Notes under the pieces: generated by a model
What the model was told of the DNA's origin: nothing
The model's input: the letters and a program-made list of their open reading frames with translations, nothing else
The model's database searches: none
Made by a program: the position numbers and the translations under genes
Shown here: positions 1-5,336 of the stretch, one piece after another
Numbering within the stretch: the stretch's first letter is position 1
How the letters are laid out: every line of letters starts with the position of its first letter
Assembly: GCA_019120525.1 (NCBI GenBank)
Contig: DWUW01000114.1
Coordinates: 1-9,413 of the forward strand
DNA length: 9,413 nt
DNA from: Candidatus Eisenbergiella stercorigallinarum
GTDB lineage: Bacteria; Bacillota; Clostridia; Lachnospirales; Lachnospiraceae
Direction: 5' to 3'

Positions 1-142
1 AACTTTGATAATCGAATACCTGCCAGATATTGAATTTTTAAGGTGCATAGGTAAAATCTATATGCGAAGTTTGAGTTATAAACAAAAATAAAAATATCGT
101 CAATAATAGCAAATATTATATAAGCAAACACTTTTTTTAATT
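1..142. other. AT-rich stretch with no supportable gene
   Basis: This stretch is strongly AT-rich and I see no convincing gene, RNA or repeat. One plus-strand frame is open from the window edge to a TAA at 89-91 (29 codons) and could be the tail of a gene lying to the left, but its sequence matches no family I recognise. The remaining bases are low-complexity A/T runs, part of which form the U-tract side of the neighbouring minus-strand terminator. Confidence 0.4.
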
Positions 143-185
143 CAAAAAACAGTGGACGGATCCCTTCTTTGGGAAACCATCCACT
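143..185 (-). terminator. Intrinsic terminator of the histidine phosphatase gene
   Basis: Read on the minus strand, AGTGGATGG (185-177) pairs with the CCGTCCACT arm ending at 151, with one G-U pair. After an internal mismatch, TCCC pairs with GGGA, leaving a small A-rich loop. The stem is followed directly by GTTTTTTG (150-143). It lies 13 bases past the stop codon of the minus-strand gene, as expected for a Rho-independent terminator. No gene on the other strand would need it. Confidence 0.85.
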
Positions 186-198
186 ATGAAATCTTCCA

Positions 199-807
199 CT
201 ATTTTATATAAGACATGTCACTGATTCTCTTTATAAACCGTTTCCCTTCCTCATTTTCAAACATATGGGAAACTCCTCCGGCCAATCCAAATATTTCACC
301 TGCATTGATCGTCTCAACGCTTAATCCAAGAAACATGGTATAAAAGACACTCAATAAGTCTCCATGAGAAACAATAATTATATTTTCATTATTACTGCTC
401 ATAATTTCATTAAAAAACGGTTCTAATCTGTTCCACTCATCTCTGCGGCTTTCCGCATCGGAAAATATTCTGTCATCAATGCTCTTCTCCCGCATTTCCA
501 TATTTTCGCGCATCCACCGCACGGATTTTCCGCAGCACCTGCCAAGATTCCTTTCCCTTAATTCTGTTCGGAAAACAGGTGACAGCCCCAGACAGTTTCC
601 AACGATTTCAGCCGTCTGCCTTGCCCGCAGCAGATCAGAGGAATACAGGACAAACCTTTTTTCGGTCAGCTCATTTTTTAACCTTTCCCCAATTCTCTTT
701 GCCTGTCTGACTCCCAGCTCCGATAATTCCCAGTCTGTCCAGGAACCCACCATACCATTGGTATGATGAACCGACTGCGTATGCTGGATCGTAATGATTG
801 TTTTCAT
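199..807 (-). CDS. Histidine phosphatase (phosphoglycerate mutase-like) family protein with altered RHG motif
   Basis: A 202-residue cytosolic protein of the histidine phosphatase superfamily, which transfers phosphate through a phospho-histidine; the substrate is unknown. The start at 807 is chosen because GGAGGGAGG lies just upstream and the family's first beta strand begins at residue 3; upstream in-frame Mets have no such site. The usual RHG motif reads Gln8-His9-Thr10, so the catalytic His is kept but the phosphate-contacting Arg and the Gly are replaced. Other expected residues are present: Arg61 in SSDLLRARQTAE, Glu85 in LRERNLG and the second His148 in VSHGD. The gene stands alone, diverges from glpP and ends at a strong terminator. 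Its AT-rich composition differs from the genes to the right, which may reflect separate acquisition. The family call is solid; whether it is an active phosphatase, a mutase or a non-catalytic relative cannot be told. Confidence 0.85.
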   Translation of the reverse strand: MKTIITIQHTQSVHHTNGMVGSWTDWELSELGVRQAKRIGERLKNELTEKRFVLYSSDLLRARQTAEIVGNCLGLSPVFRTELRERNLGRCCGKSVRWMRENMEMREKSIDDRIFSDAESRRDEWNRLEPFFNEIMSSNNENIIIVSHGDLLSVFYTMFLGLSVETINAGEIFGLAGGVSHMFENEEGKRFIKRISDMSYIK

Positions 808-941
808 AAGGCCTCCCTCCATCTCAGGATTTTCCATTTTCCTGTCCCTTGTATCCTTACCCATAATTATGCCATAATAATACAAAAAGGAAAGAGAAAG
901 CACCATGGATCATCAAACTCTTCTGTCCGAAATAAATTTAC

Positions 942-963
942 ATGGAATAAACACAAATTCCAT
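942..963. promoter_or_regulatory. Dyad next to the glpP promoter, possible operator
   Basis: ATGGAAT (942-948) and ATTCCAT (957-963) form a perfect 7-bp inverted repeat separated by eight A-rich bases. It abuts the -35 region of the glpP promoter and lies in the divergent intergenic region shared with the histidine phosphatase gene. Its size and place suit a dimeric repressor or activator site, but no cognate regulator is visible here and chance cannot be excluded in AT-rich DNA. Confidence 0.3.
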
Positions 964-991
964 TGCGCGCCCTCTCCCGCTGTGCTACAAT
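963..991 (+). promoter_or_regulatory. Candidate sigma-A promoter for glpP
   Basis: TTGCGC (963-968) and TACAAT (986-991) are spaced by exactly 17 bp, and the -10 has an extended TG-N (984 is G, 983 T). The -35 matches only the TTG part. Transcription would start near 998, which would place the GAGACAGGAGACA element (999-1011) at the very 5' end of the RNA. That placement supports the assignment. Confidence 0.55.
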
Positions 992-998
992 ACAGGAA

Positions 999-1011
999 GA
1001 GACAGGAGACA
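999..1011 (+). promoter_or_regulatory. Leader element GAGACAGGAGACA, putative GlpP RNA-binding site (copy 1)
   Basis: This 13-nt sequence is identical to 1814-1826. In both places it stands immediately before a U-tract hairpin in the leader of a G3P-metabolism transcription unit. Its last five bases (AGACA) are the bottom-left arm of the adjacent terminator, so a protein bound here would prevent terminator closure. GlpP in Bacillus subtilis is known to antiterminate in the glpD leader when G3P is present; binding to this particular motif is inference. Confidence 0.55.
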
Positions 1012-1063
1012 AAGGAAGCGGGCTTGGGATGACAGCCCTGTTTTGTTTGTCTTTTTTCTTTTT
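1007..1063 (+). terminator. Leader terminator upstream of glpP (conditional)
   Basis: AGACAAA (1007-1013) pairs perfectly with TTTGTCT (1046-1052). An inner stem, GGGCT (1020-1024) with AGCCC (1034-1038), closes a nine-base loop. The outer stem runs straight into an uninterrupted T run (1052-1057) and a second T-rich patch to 1063. It lies about 50-65 bases after the predicted transcription start and over 100 bases before the glpP start codon, so it would attenuate glpP unless antiterminated. Its bottom arm overlaps the repeated GAGACAGGAGACA element. Confidence 0.7.
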
Positions 1064-1099
1064 GAGACTTTTAAAAATGTAAAACCCATCCGCCGGATC

Positions 1100-1127
1100 A
1101 CTGTTCCCCGTGCTTTCAGGGAACGGT
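1100..1127 (+). other. Second hairpin in the glpP leader
   Basis: ACTGTTCCC (1100-1108) pairs with GGGAACGGT (1119-1127): nine pairs including one G-U, with a ten-base loop. No T run follows, so it is not an intrinsic terminator. It lies in the 5' untranslated region between the conditional terminator and the weak ribosome binding site of glpP and could affect RNA stability or translation. Confidence 0.4.
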
Positions 1128-1169
1128 AAAAACTCCACCGGTCGGAGACACTGGAAACGGTTGACTTTT

Positions 1170-1736
1170 ATGAACAGAAAACTGATGGAACAGCTTGAGG
1201 ACTGCCCGGTGATCGCCGCAGTCAAAGGGGAAGAAGGCCTGAAGGCCTGCCTGGAATCCGATATCGGAATCGTATTCGTCCTGTTCGGCGATATCTGTAC
1301 CATCTCCGATATTGTACGAAGGCTGAAAGAGAAGGGAAAGACGGTGATCGTCCATATCGACCTGATCTCCGGCCTGTCCGCCAAGGAAATCGCGGTGGAC
1401 TTTATCCACAGAAGCACGGAAGCCGACGGCATCATATCCACAAAACCCGCCCTGATCCGGCAGGCAAAAGAGCTTGGCATGTGCACTGTCATGCGGTTCT
1501 TTGCCATCGATTCCATGGCATTCGACAACATCCGCAGACAGTCCGAGGCGGTCCGCCCGGATGTGATCGAGGTGCTTCCCGGCCTGATGCCCAGGGTCAT
1601 CAGGCAGATCTGTGAAGACAGCCTGATTCCCGTGATCGCGGGGGGCCTCATTACCGAGCGGGAGGATATTATGGCGGCGTTAAACGCCGGAGCCATTTCC
1701 ATATCCACCACCAACCGGAAGGTCTGGTTCATGTAG
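1170..1736 (+). CDS. glpP: Glycerol-3-phosphate-responsive antiterminator GlpP
   Basis: A 188-residue protein matching the G3P_antiterm family (GlpP; the Bacillus protein is about 192 residues). In Bacillus, GlpP with bound G3P lets RNA polymerase pass a leader terminator of glpD and stabilises that mRNA. Family signatures visible here are CPVIAAVK at residues 12-19, a VHIDLISGL segment, GIIST, EVLPGLMPRVI, and the phosphate-binding-like AGGLI and NAGAISISTTN near the C-terminus, as in a TIM-barrel fold. The start at 1170 is chosen because family homology begins here; the Shine-Dalgarno is poor (GGAAACGG about nine bases upstream), and Met6 is an alternative. The gene has a leader with its own conditional terminator, so it may be autoregulated. 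It is followed by the dehydrogenase operon, whose leader carries the same 13-nt motif. Confidence 0.92.
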   Translation: MNRKLMEQLEDCPVIAAVKGEEGLKACLESDIGIVFVLFGDICTISDIVRRLKEKGKTVIVHIDLISGLSAKEIAVDFIHRSTEADGIISTKPALIRQAKELGMCTVMRFFAIDSMAFDNIRRQSEAVRPDVIEVLPGLMPRVIRQICEDSLIPVIAGGLITEREDIMAALNAGAISISTTNRKVWFM

Positions 1737-1753
1737 GAAACAGTAACGTCATA

Positions 1754-1789
1754 TAACGGTTCAGAACGATGCTTTGTCCCGAACCGTTA
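1754..1789 (+). repeat. Inverted repeat after glpP
   Basis: TAACGGTTC (1754-1762) and GAACCGTTA (1781-1789) form a perfect 9-bp stem with an 18-base loop, 17 bases past the glpP stop. There is no T run on either strand, so it is not a standard terminator. The arms closely resemble the TAACAGTTC/GAACTGTTA arms of the hairpin at 3476-3508, suggesting a related palindromic repeat. It overlaps the candidate -35 of the next promoter, so an operator role is also possible. Confidence 0.55.
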
Positions 1790-1804
1790 AACCAGAATAA
1801 GAAT
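1774..1804 (+). promoter_or_regulatory. Weak candidate promoter for the G3P dehydrogenase operon
   Basis: TTGTCC (1774-1779) resembles a -35 (four of six), and AAGAAT (1799-1804) a -10 (four of six), but the 19-bp spacer is long. If used, transcription would start near 1811, directly before the GAGACAGGAGACA motif. That is the same arrangement as at glpP and is the main reason to list it. The operon could instead be transcribed only by read-through from glpP. Confidence 0.3.
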
Positions 1805-1813
1805 GATTTGCAG

Positions 1814-1826
1814 GAGACAGGAGACA
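1814..1826 (+). promoter_or_regulatory. Leader element GAGACAGGAGACA, putative GlpP RNA-binding site (copy 2)
   Basis: Identical over 13 nt to the element at 999-1011, and likewise overlapping the bottom-left arm of a terminator, here AGACAGCA at 1822-1829. An extra AGGAGACA-like register (1812-1819) precedes it, so the leader actually holds two tandem copies of CAGGAGACAG-type sequence. It lies 180 bases before the dehydrogenase start. The role as a GlpP target is inferred from duplication, position and the presence of glpP next door. Confidence 0.55.
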
Positions 1827-1870
1827 GCAGATTCACACGTCGGAAGACGTGCTGTTTTTGCTGTCTTTTT
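1822..1870 (+). terminator. Leader terminator upstream of the G3P dehydrogenase operon (conditional)
   Basis: AGACAGCA (1822-1829) pairs perfectly with TGCTGTCT (1859-1866), followed by five T (1866-1870). Inside it, CACGTC (1836-1841) pairs with GACGTG (1846-1851) around a GGAA tetraloop. The sequence TGCTGT occurs twice (1850-1855 and 1859-1864), so ACAGCA at 1824-1829 has two possible partners, each followed by T residues; alternative folds are therefore possible. The architecture matches the glpP leader terminator: same left base arm AGACA, an inner hairpin, and TGTCT plus T run. Confidence 0.7.
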
Positions 1871-1871
1871 A

Positions 1872-1996
1872 TTTCATGAATTTATGCCGCCTGCGGCGGC
1901 GAAGAAAAGAAGCCTGCACGAACCTCGCGGTTCGTGCCAAAGAACGGCTCTCGCCGTTCTTTCATGAATTTAATGCCGCCTGCGGCGGCGAAGAAA
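1872..1996 (+). repeat. Array of four perfect hairpins inside a ~37-bp direct repeat
   Basis: Two copies of a 36/37-bp sequence (1872-1907 and 1960-1996) differ by one inserted A. Each contains GCCGCC-TGC-GGCGGC (hairpins 1886-1900 and 1975-1989). Between them lie two more perfect stems: GCACGAACC/GGTTCGTGC with a TCGC loop (1916-1937), and AAAGAACGGC/GCCGTTCTTT with a TCTC loop (1939-1962). The whole block sits in the 5' untranslated region between the conditional terminator and the ribosome binding site of the dehydrogenase gene, and the second repeat copy runs into that site. It looks like an extragenic palindromic repeat insertion or a tandem duplication, and its transcript should be highly structured. 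Confidence 0.75.
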
Positions 1997-2005
1997 GAGG
2001 TAACC

Positions 2006-3466
2006 ATGACAGATGTGATCGTAATCGGCGCAGGGGTAACGGGCTGCGCCATCGCAAGGGAACTGTCCCGTTATGATCTGGACGTGCTCGTACTGGAGCG
2101 GGAAGAGGATGTCTGCTGCGGCACGTCGAAAGCCAACAGCGCCATTATCCACGCGGGCTTTGACGCGGTGCCCGGCACCTGGAAGGCCAGGCTGAATGTG
2201 GAAGGAAACCGGATGATGGACGCGCTTTCCAAAGAGCTGGATTTTCCGTTCCAAAGAAACGGCTCCCTGGTTCTCTGCTTTTCCGAAGATCAGATGGGAG
2301 GGCTGGAGGAGCTGTATCAGCGTGGGCTGGCCAACGGCGTTCCCGGACTGCGCATTGTGAAGGGAAAGGAAATCCACGAAATCGAGCCCAATCTTTCCGA
2401 AGACGTATACGCCATGCTCCTTGCGCCCACGGGAGGCATCGTCTGCCCGTTCAAAATGACCATCGCGCTGGCGGAGAATGCCTTTGAAAATGGTGTTCAG
2501 TTTCGTTTTCAGACGAAAGTAAAAAACATTTCCCGAAAAAACATTACCGGAAAAATGGTTTCCGGCGTGCCGGACGGCTATCTGGTCCAGACCGCAGACG
2601 AAGAATATGAATGCCGGGCCGTGGTGAACGCCGCCGGAGTATATGCCGATGTTTTCAACAACATGGTCAGCTCCCACGCCCTTCATATCACGCCCCGGCG
2701 CGGGGAATATATCCTGATGGATAAAAAGGCGGGAAGCTTCGTCTCCCACACCGTTTTCCAGCAGCCCACCCGTCTGGGAAAGGGCATCCTGGTCACGCCG
2801 ACCGTTCACGGAAACCTCCTGGCAGGCCCCACGGCGGAGGATATTTCCGATAAGGAAGCCACGAACACCACGGCGGAGGGGCTTTCCCAGGTCATGGAAA
2901 AAGCCCGGCTCAGCGCCTCCCGCATTCCCTTAAACATGGCGATCACCTCCTTTTCCGGCCTGCGCGCCTGCGAAGAAAAAGGAGATTTCGTTCTGGGAGA
3001 AGCATCTGACGCGCCCGGCTTTTTCAACGCCGCGGGCATCGACTCCCCCGGTCTTTCCAGCGCTCCCGCCATCGGCGTCCTGCTTGCCGGGCAGATTGCG
3101 GAAAAGCTCCATGCCGGAAAAAAGACGGATTTTCACGCGCAGCGAAAGGACATTCCCTGCGTCGCCGAAAGCTCGCCGGAAGAGATCGCCGCGCTCATCG
3201 CCTCCGATCCTGCTTACGGAAATGTGATCTGCCGCTGCGAGACCGTGACGGAGGGAGAGATCGTAAACGCCATCCGCCGTCCCCTTGGCGCCAGGAGCCT
3301 GGACGGCGTCAAACGCCGCACCCGCGCGGGCATGGGGCGCTGTCAGGCGGGCTTCTGCTCTCCGAAGGTCATGGACATCCTGGCGAGGGAGCTTGGCGTA
3401 TCCCCCCTTACTCTCACCAAATCCGGCGGCAGCTCCCGGCTTCTGGTCGGAATGACAAAAAAATAG
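2006..3466 (+). CDS. glpA: FAD-dependent glycerol-3-phosphate dehydrogenase, GlpA/LhgO-like, with BFD [2Fe-2S] domain
   Basis: A 486-residue FAD enzyme predicted to oxidise G3P to dihydroxyacetone phosphate in the cytoplasm or loosely at the membrane. The N-terminal DAO fold opens with VIGAGVTG (FAD dinucleotide motif, Gly8-Gly13) and an ERE segment; GCAIAREL and NAAGVYAD (208-215) are typical of the LhgO/GlpO group. The C-terminal BFD-like domain has Cys409, Cys411, Cys446 and Cys451 (CRC ... CQAGFC), the usual [2Fe-2S] ligands. The start at 2006 follows GAAAGAGG six bases upstream; a GTG-started extension would run through the repeat array and is rejected. It is the first gene of the operon, controlled by the leader terminator at 1822-1870. 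L-2-hydroxyglutarate oxidase is the main alternative activity, but glpP and the downstream pair favour G3P. The symbol is by similarity of role; no GlpC-like subunit is present. Confidence 0.87.
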   Translation: MTDVIVIGAGVTGCAIARELSRYDLDVLVLEREEDVCCGTSKANSAIIHAGFDAVPGTWKARLNVEGNRMMDALSKELDFPFQRNGSLVLCFSEDQMGGLEELYQRGLANGVPGLRIVKGKEIHEIEPNLSEDVYAMLLAPTGGIVCPFKMTIALAENAFENGVQFRFQTKVKNISRKNITGKMVSGVPDGYLVQTADEEYECRAVVNAAGVYADVFNNMVSSHALHITPRRGEYILMDKKAGSFVSHTVFQQPTRLGKGILVTPTVHGNLLAGPTAEDISDKEATNTTAEGLSQVMEKARLSASRIPLNMAITSFSGLRACEEKGDFVLGEASDAPGFFNAAGIDSPGLSSAPAIGVLLAGQIAEKLHAGKKTDFHAQRKDIPCVAESSPEEIAALIASDPAYGNVICRCETVTEGEIVNAIRRPLGARSLDGVKRRTRAGMGRCQAGFCSPKVMDILARELGVSPLTLTKSGGSSRLLVGMTKK

Positions 3467-3475
3467 AATGATTTT

Positions 3476-3508
3476 CGTAACAGTTCTGCCGAAGGCTGAA
3501 CTGTTACG
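3476..3508 (+). repeat. Long intercistronic hairpin between the two oxidoreductase genes
   Basis: CGTAACAGTTC (3476-3486) and GAACTGTTACG (3498-3508) form a perfect 11-bp stem. A T-T mismatch and an inner GCC/GGC stem follow, with a GAA loop, so nearly the whole element is paired. GATTTTC stands immediately on both sides (3470-3476 and 3509-3515), which looks like a short target duplication. No strong U tract follows, so it is more likely an RNA-processing or stability element, or an inserted palindromic repeat, than a full terminator. It resembles the inverted repeat at 1754-1789. Confidence 0.7.
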
Positions 3509-3531
3509 GATTTTCAGAAAGGAAGACAGAC

Positions 3532-4875
3532 ATGACAGAATATGATCTGATCATCATAGGCGGAGGGCCGGCGGGACTTGCCGCGGCGGTTTCCGCATTC
3601 GACAGCGGTGTAAAAAACATCCTGATCCTGGAACGGGACCAGGAACTCGGCGGCATTCTGAACCAGTGCATCCACAACGGCTTCGGCCTGCATACCTTCA
3701 AGGAAGAGCTGACCGGACCGGAATACGCGGACCGCTTCATCCGGCAGGTTAAGGAGCGGAACATCCCCTATAAACTGAATACCATGGTGCTGGACATCAG
3801 CGTGCAGGAGGAGGACGCTTCCGCGAATGAAACAGCCTCTTTGCCATTCAAAACAGTCACCGTCATGAACCGGGCGGAGGGCCTTGTTTTCCTGCGCGCA
3901 AAAGCGGTCATTCTCGCCATGGGATGCCGGGAGCGGCCCCGCGGCGCGCTGAACATCCCCGGCTACCGCCCCGCCGGAATCTATTCCGCCGGAACCGCGC
4001 AGCGTCTGGTCAACATGGAAGGCTTCCTGCCGGGAAAGGAAATCGTCATCCTCGGCTCCGGAGACATCGGCCTGATCATGGCCCGCCGTATGACGCTGGA
4101 GGGAGCGAAGGTTAAGGTGGTCGCGGAGCTCATGCCCTATTCCGGAGGCCTTCAGAGAAACATCGTCCAGTGCCTGGAAGATTTCGGCATTCCCCTGAAG
4201 CTGAGCCACACCGTCATTGACATCGACGGAAAGGAACGGGTCCGGGGCGTCACGCTCGCGCAGGTGGATGAAAACAGAAAACCCATTCCCGGGACGGAAG
4301 GATACATTTCCTGCGACACCCTCCTCCTTTCCGTCGGCCTGATCCCGGAAAATGAGCTTTCCTCAAAGCTTGGCGTCCGGATGGCTCCGGCCACGAACGG
4401 CCCCCTCGTCAATGAAAGTCTGGAAACCTCCGTTCCCGGCGTCTTCGCCTGCGGCAACGTGCTCCACGTCCATGATCTGGTGGACTATGTATCCCAGGAG
4501 GCCGCGAACGCGGGAAAATATGCCGCGGAATATCTTCAGGATTTCCATGCGGAAGGCCTCTTTGTCGGCGAACCGAAGACTTCTGTTCCAATCCTTGCCG
4601 GAAACGGAGTACGCTATACGGTTCCCCAGAGCATTCGTCTTTCCCGCATGGAAGACAGCCTCACCGTCCGCTTCCGCGTCACTGACGTTTACCTAAACTG
4701 CCGGATCGGCATTTTTCTGAATGACCGGCCGCTTCGCAGCATCCGCCGTCCCAGGCTCGCACCCGGAGAGATGGAGCAGGTGATCCTGAAAAAAGAAGAG
4801 CTTCTTTCCATCGGACAACAGACTGGAAATCCGCTTTCCTCCATCACCATCGCCGTTCAGACCGAAGAACCGTAA
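3532..4875 (+). CDS. NAD(P)/FAD-dependent oxidoreductase of the G3P operon
   Basis: A 447-residue flavoprotein of the pyridine nucleotide-disulfide oxidoreductase fold. It shows an N-terminal FAD motif IIIGGGPAG (7-15), a central ILGSGDIG nucleotide-binding motif (173-180) and the third FAD contact GVFACGNV (303-310) before HDLVDYVSQEA. There is no CxxC or CxxxxC disulfide pair; the conserved-looking GGILNQCIHNGFG (40-52) is typical of the subfamily found beside GlpA-like dehydrogenases. It ends with a ~100-residue beta-rich tail. It probably takes electrons from the upstream FAD/[2Fe-2S] subunit and passes them to NAD(P) or an unknown acceptor; this is inferred from conserved gene order. GAAAGGAAG precedes the ATG at suitable spacing, and a long hairpin separates it from the upstream gene. 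It lacks any membrane anchor, unlike the Escherichia coli GlpABC enzyme. Confidence 0.85.
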   Translation: MTEYDLIIIGGGPAGLAAAVSAFDSGVKNILILERDQELGGILNQCIHNGFGLHTFKEELTGPEYADRFIRQVKERNIPYKLNTMVLDISVQEEDASANETASLPFKTVTVMNRAEGLVFLRAKAVILAMGCRERPRGALNIPGYRPAGIYSAGTAQRLVNMEGFLPGKEIVILGSGDIGLIMARRMTLEGAKVKVVAELMPYSGGLQRNIVQCLEDFGIPLKLSHTVIDIDGKERVRGVTLAQVDENRKPIPGTEGYISCDTLLLSVGLIPENELSSKLGVRMAPATNGPLVNESLETSVPGVFACGNVLHVHDLVDYVSQEAANAGKYAAEYLQDFHAEGLFVGEPKTSVPILAGNGVRYTVPQSIRLSRMEDSLTVRFRVTDVYLNCRIGIFLNDRPLRSIRRPRLAPGEMEQVILKKEELLSIGQQTGNPLSSITIAVQTEEP

Positions 4876-4894
4876 CGCAAACCTTAACTGCTTC

Positions 4895-4915
4895 GGAAGC
4901 ATAACCATTGCTTCC
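4895..4915 (+). other. Small dyad before the DUF1667 gene
   Basis: GGAAGC (4895-4900) and GCTTCC (4910-4915) form a perfect 6-bp inverted repeat with a nine-base loop. The left arm can alternatively fold back on the preceding GCTT (4890-4893) around CGG. It overlaps the -35 of the candidate internal promoter at 4908-4936. No T run follows. It may be an operator or chance. Confidence 0.25.
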
Positions 4916-4936
4916 TTCCCGAATTTCAACTATACT
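4908..4936 (+). promoter_or_regulatory. Candidate internal promoter for the DUF1667 and HAD genes
   Basis: TTGCTT (4908-4913) and TATACT (4931-4936) are separated by exactly 17 bp in the 89-bp gap after the oxidoreductase gene. The -10 is a five-of-six match. It could give the last two genes transcription independent of the GlpP-controlled leader, but only the TTG part of the -35 is conserved. Confidence 0.4.
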
Positions 4937-4964
4937 GGAACGAGATACCTGAAAAGGAGAATCT

Positions 4965-5336
4965 ATGGAAGAACGTAAACTGATCTGCATCAACTGCCCG
5001 CTGGGCTGTTCTCTCACCGTCACACTGAATGGAGGAGAGGTCGTCAGCGTTGCCGGAAACACCTGCCCCCGCGGGGAGGCCTATGGCCGGAAGGAATGCA
5101 CCCATCCCACAAGGATCGTCACCGGCACCGTCCGGATCACGGGCGGAACCCTTCCCGTGGTTTCCGTAAAAACCGCTTCCGACATTCCAAAAGAAAAAAT
5201 GCAGGAATGCGCCGCACAGTTAAAGACCGTCGTCGTCTCCGCTCCCGTTCATATCGGAGACGTCATCCTGGAAAACGCCGCCGGATGCGGCGTCCCTGTC
5301 ATAGCGACCAAAAACGTGGAAAGGAAACAGACATGA
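4965..5336 (+). CDS. DUF1667 domain protein, cysteine-rich electron-transfer subunit
   Basis: A 123-residue DUF1667 family protein. Near the N-terminus it has Cys8-x-x-Cys11-x-x-x-Cys15 (ICINCPLGCSL), followed by GNTCPRGEAYGRKECTHPTR with Cys34 and Cys45. This arrangement resembles the [4Fe-4S] region at the front of molybdopterin oxidoreductases, and the domain family is usually encoded right after a GlpA-like dehydrogenase and an FAD/NAD oxidoreductase. It therefore probably is a small Fe-S electron-transfer partner of those two proteins; the cluster type and electron acceptor are inferred, not shown. The start follows AAGGAG by five bases, an ideal spacing. Its stop codon overlaps the next start in an ATGA, so translation of the two is coupled. 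Confidence 0.85.
   Translation: MEERKLICINCPLGCSLTVTLNGGEVVSVAGNTCPRGEAYGRKECTHPTRIVTGTVRITGGTLPVVSVKTASDIPKEKMQECAAQLKTVVVSAPVHIGDVILENAAGCGVPVIATKNVERKQT

Noticed and set aside
938..1732. Minus-strand open frame opposite glpP
   Set aside because: It mirrors glpP codons, lacks family features and would run through the glpP leader terminator; it is a shadow frame.
999..1870. The leaders as small-molecule riboswitches
   Set aside because: They are too short and lack any known aptamer core; the shared single-stranded motif next to glpP fits protein-dependent antitermination better.
1872..1996. Hairpin array as a CRISPR array
   Set aside because: There are only two copies of the long repeat, the inner sequence is itself palindromic, and no cas genes are present.
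1934..2005. Upstream GTG-started extension of the dehydrogenase
   Set aside because: It would be translated through the hairpin repeats, while the ATG at 2006 has a good ribosome binding site and begins exactly at the FAD-binding strand.
5096..5332. N-terminal extension of the HAD phosphatase
   Set aside because: It overlaps the DUF1667 gene out of frame and reads as an Arg/His-rich artefact; the ATG at 5333 begins a normal HAD-IIA protein.
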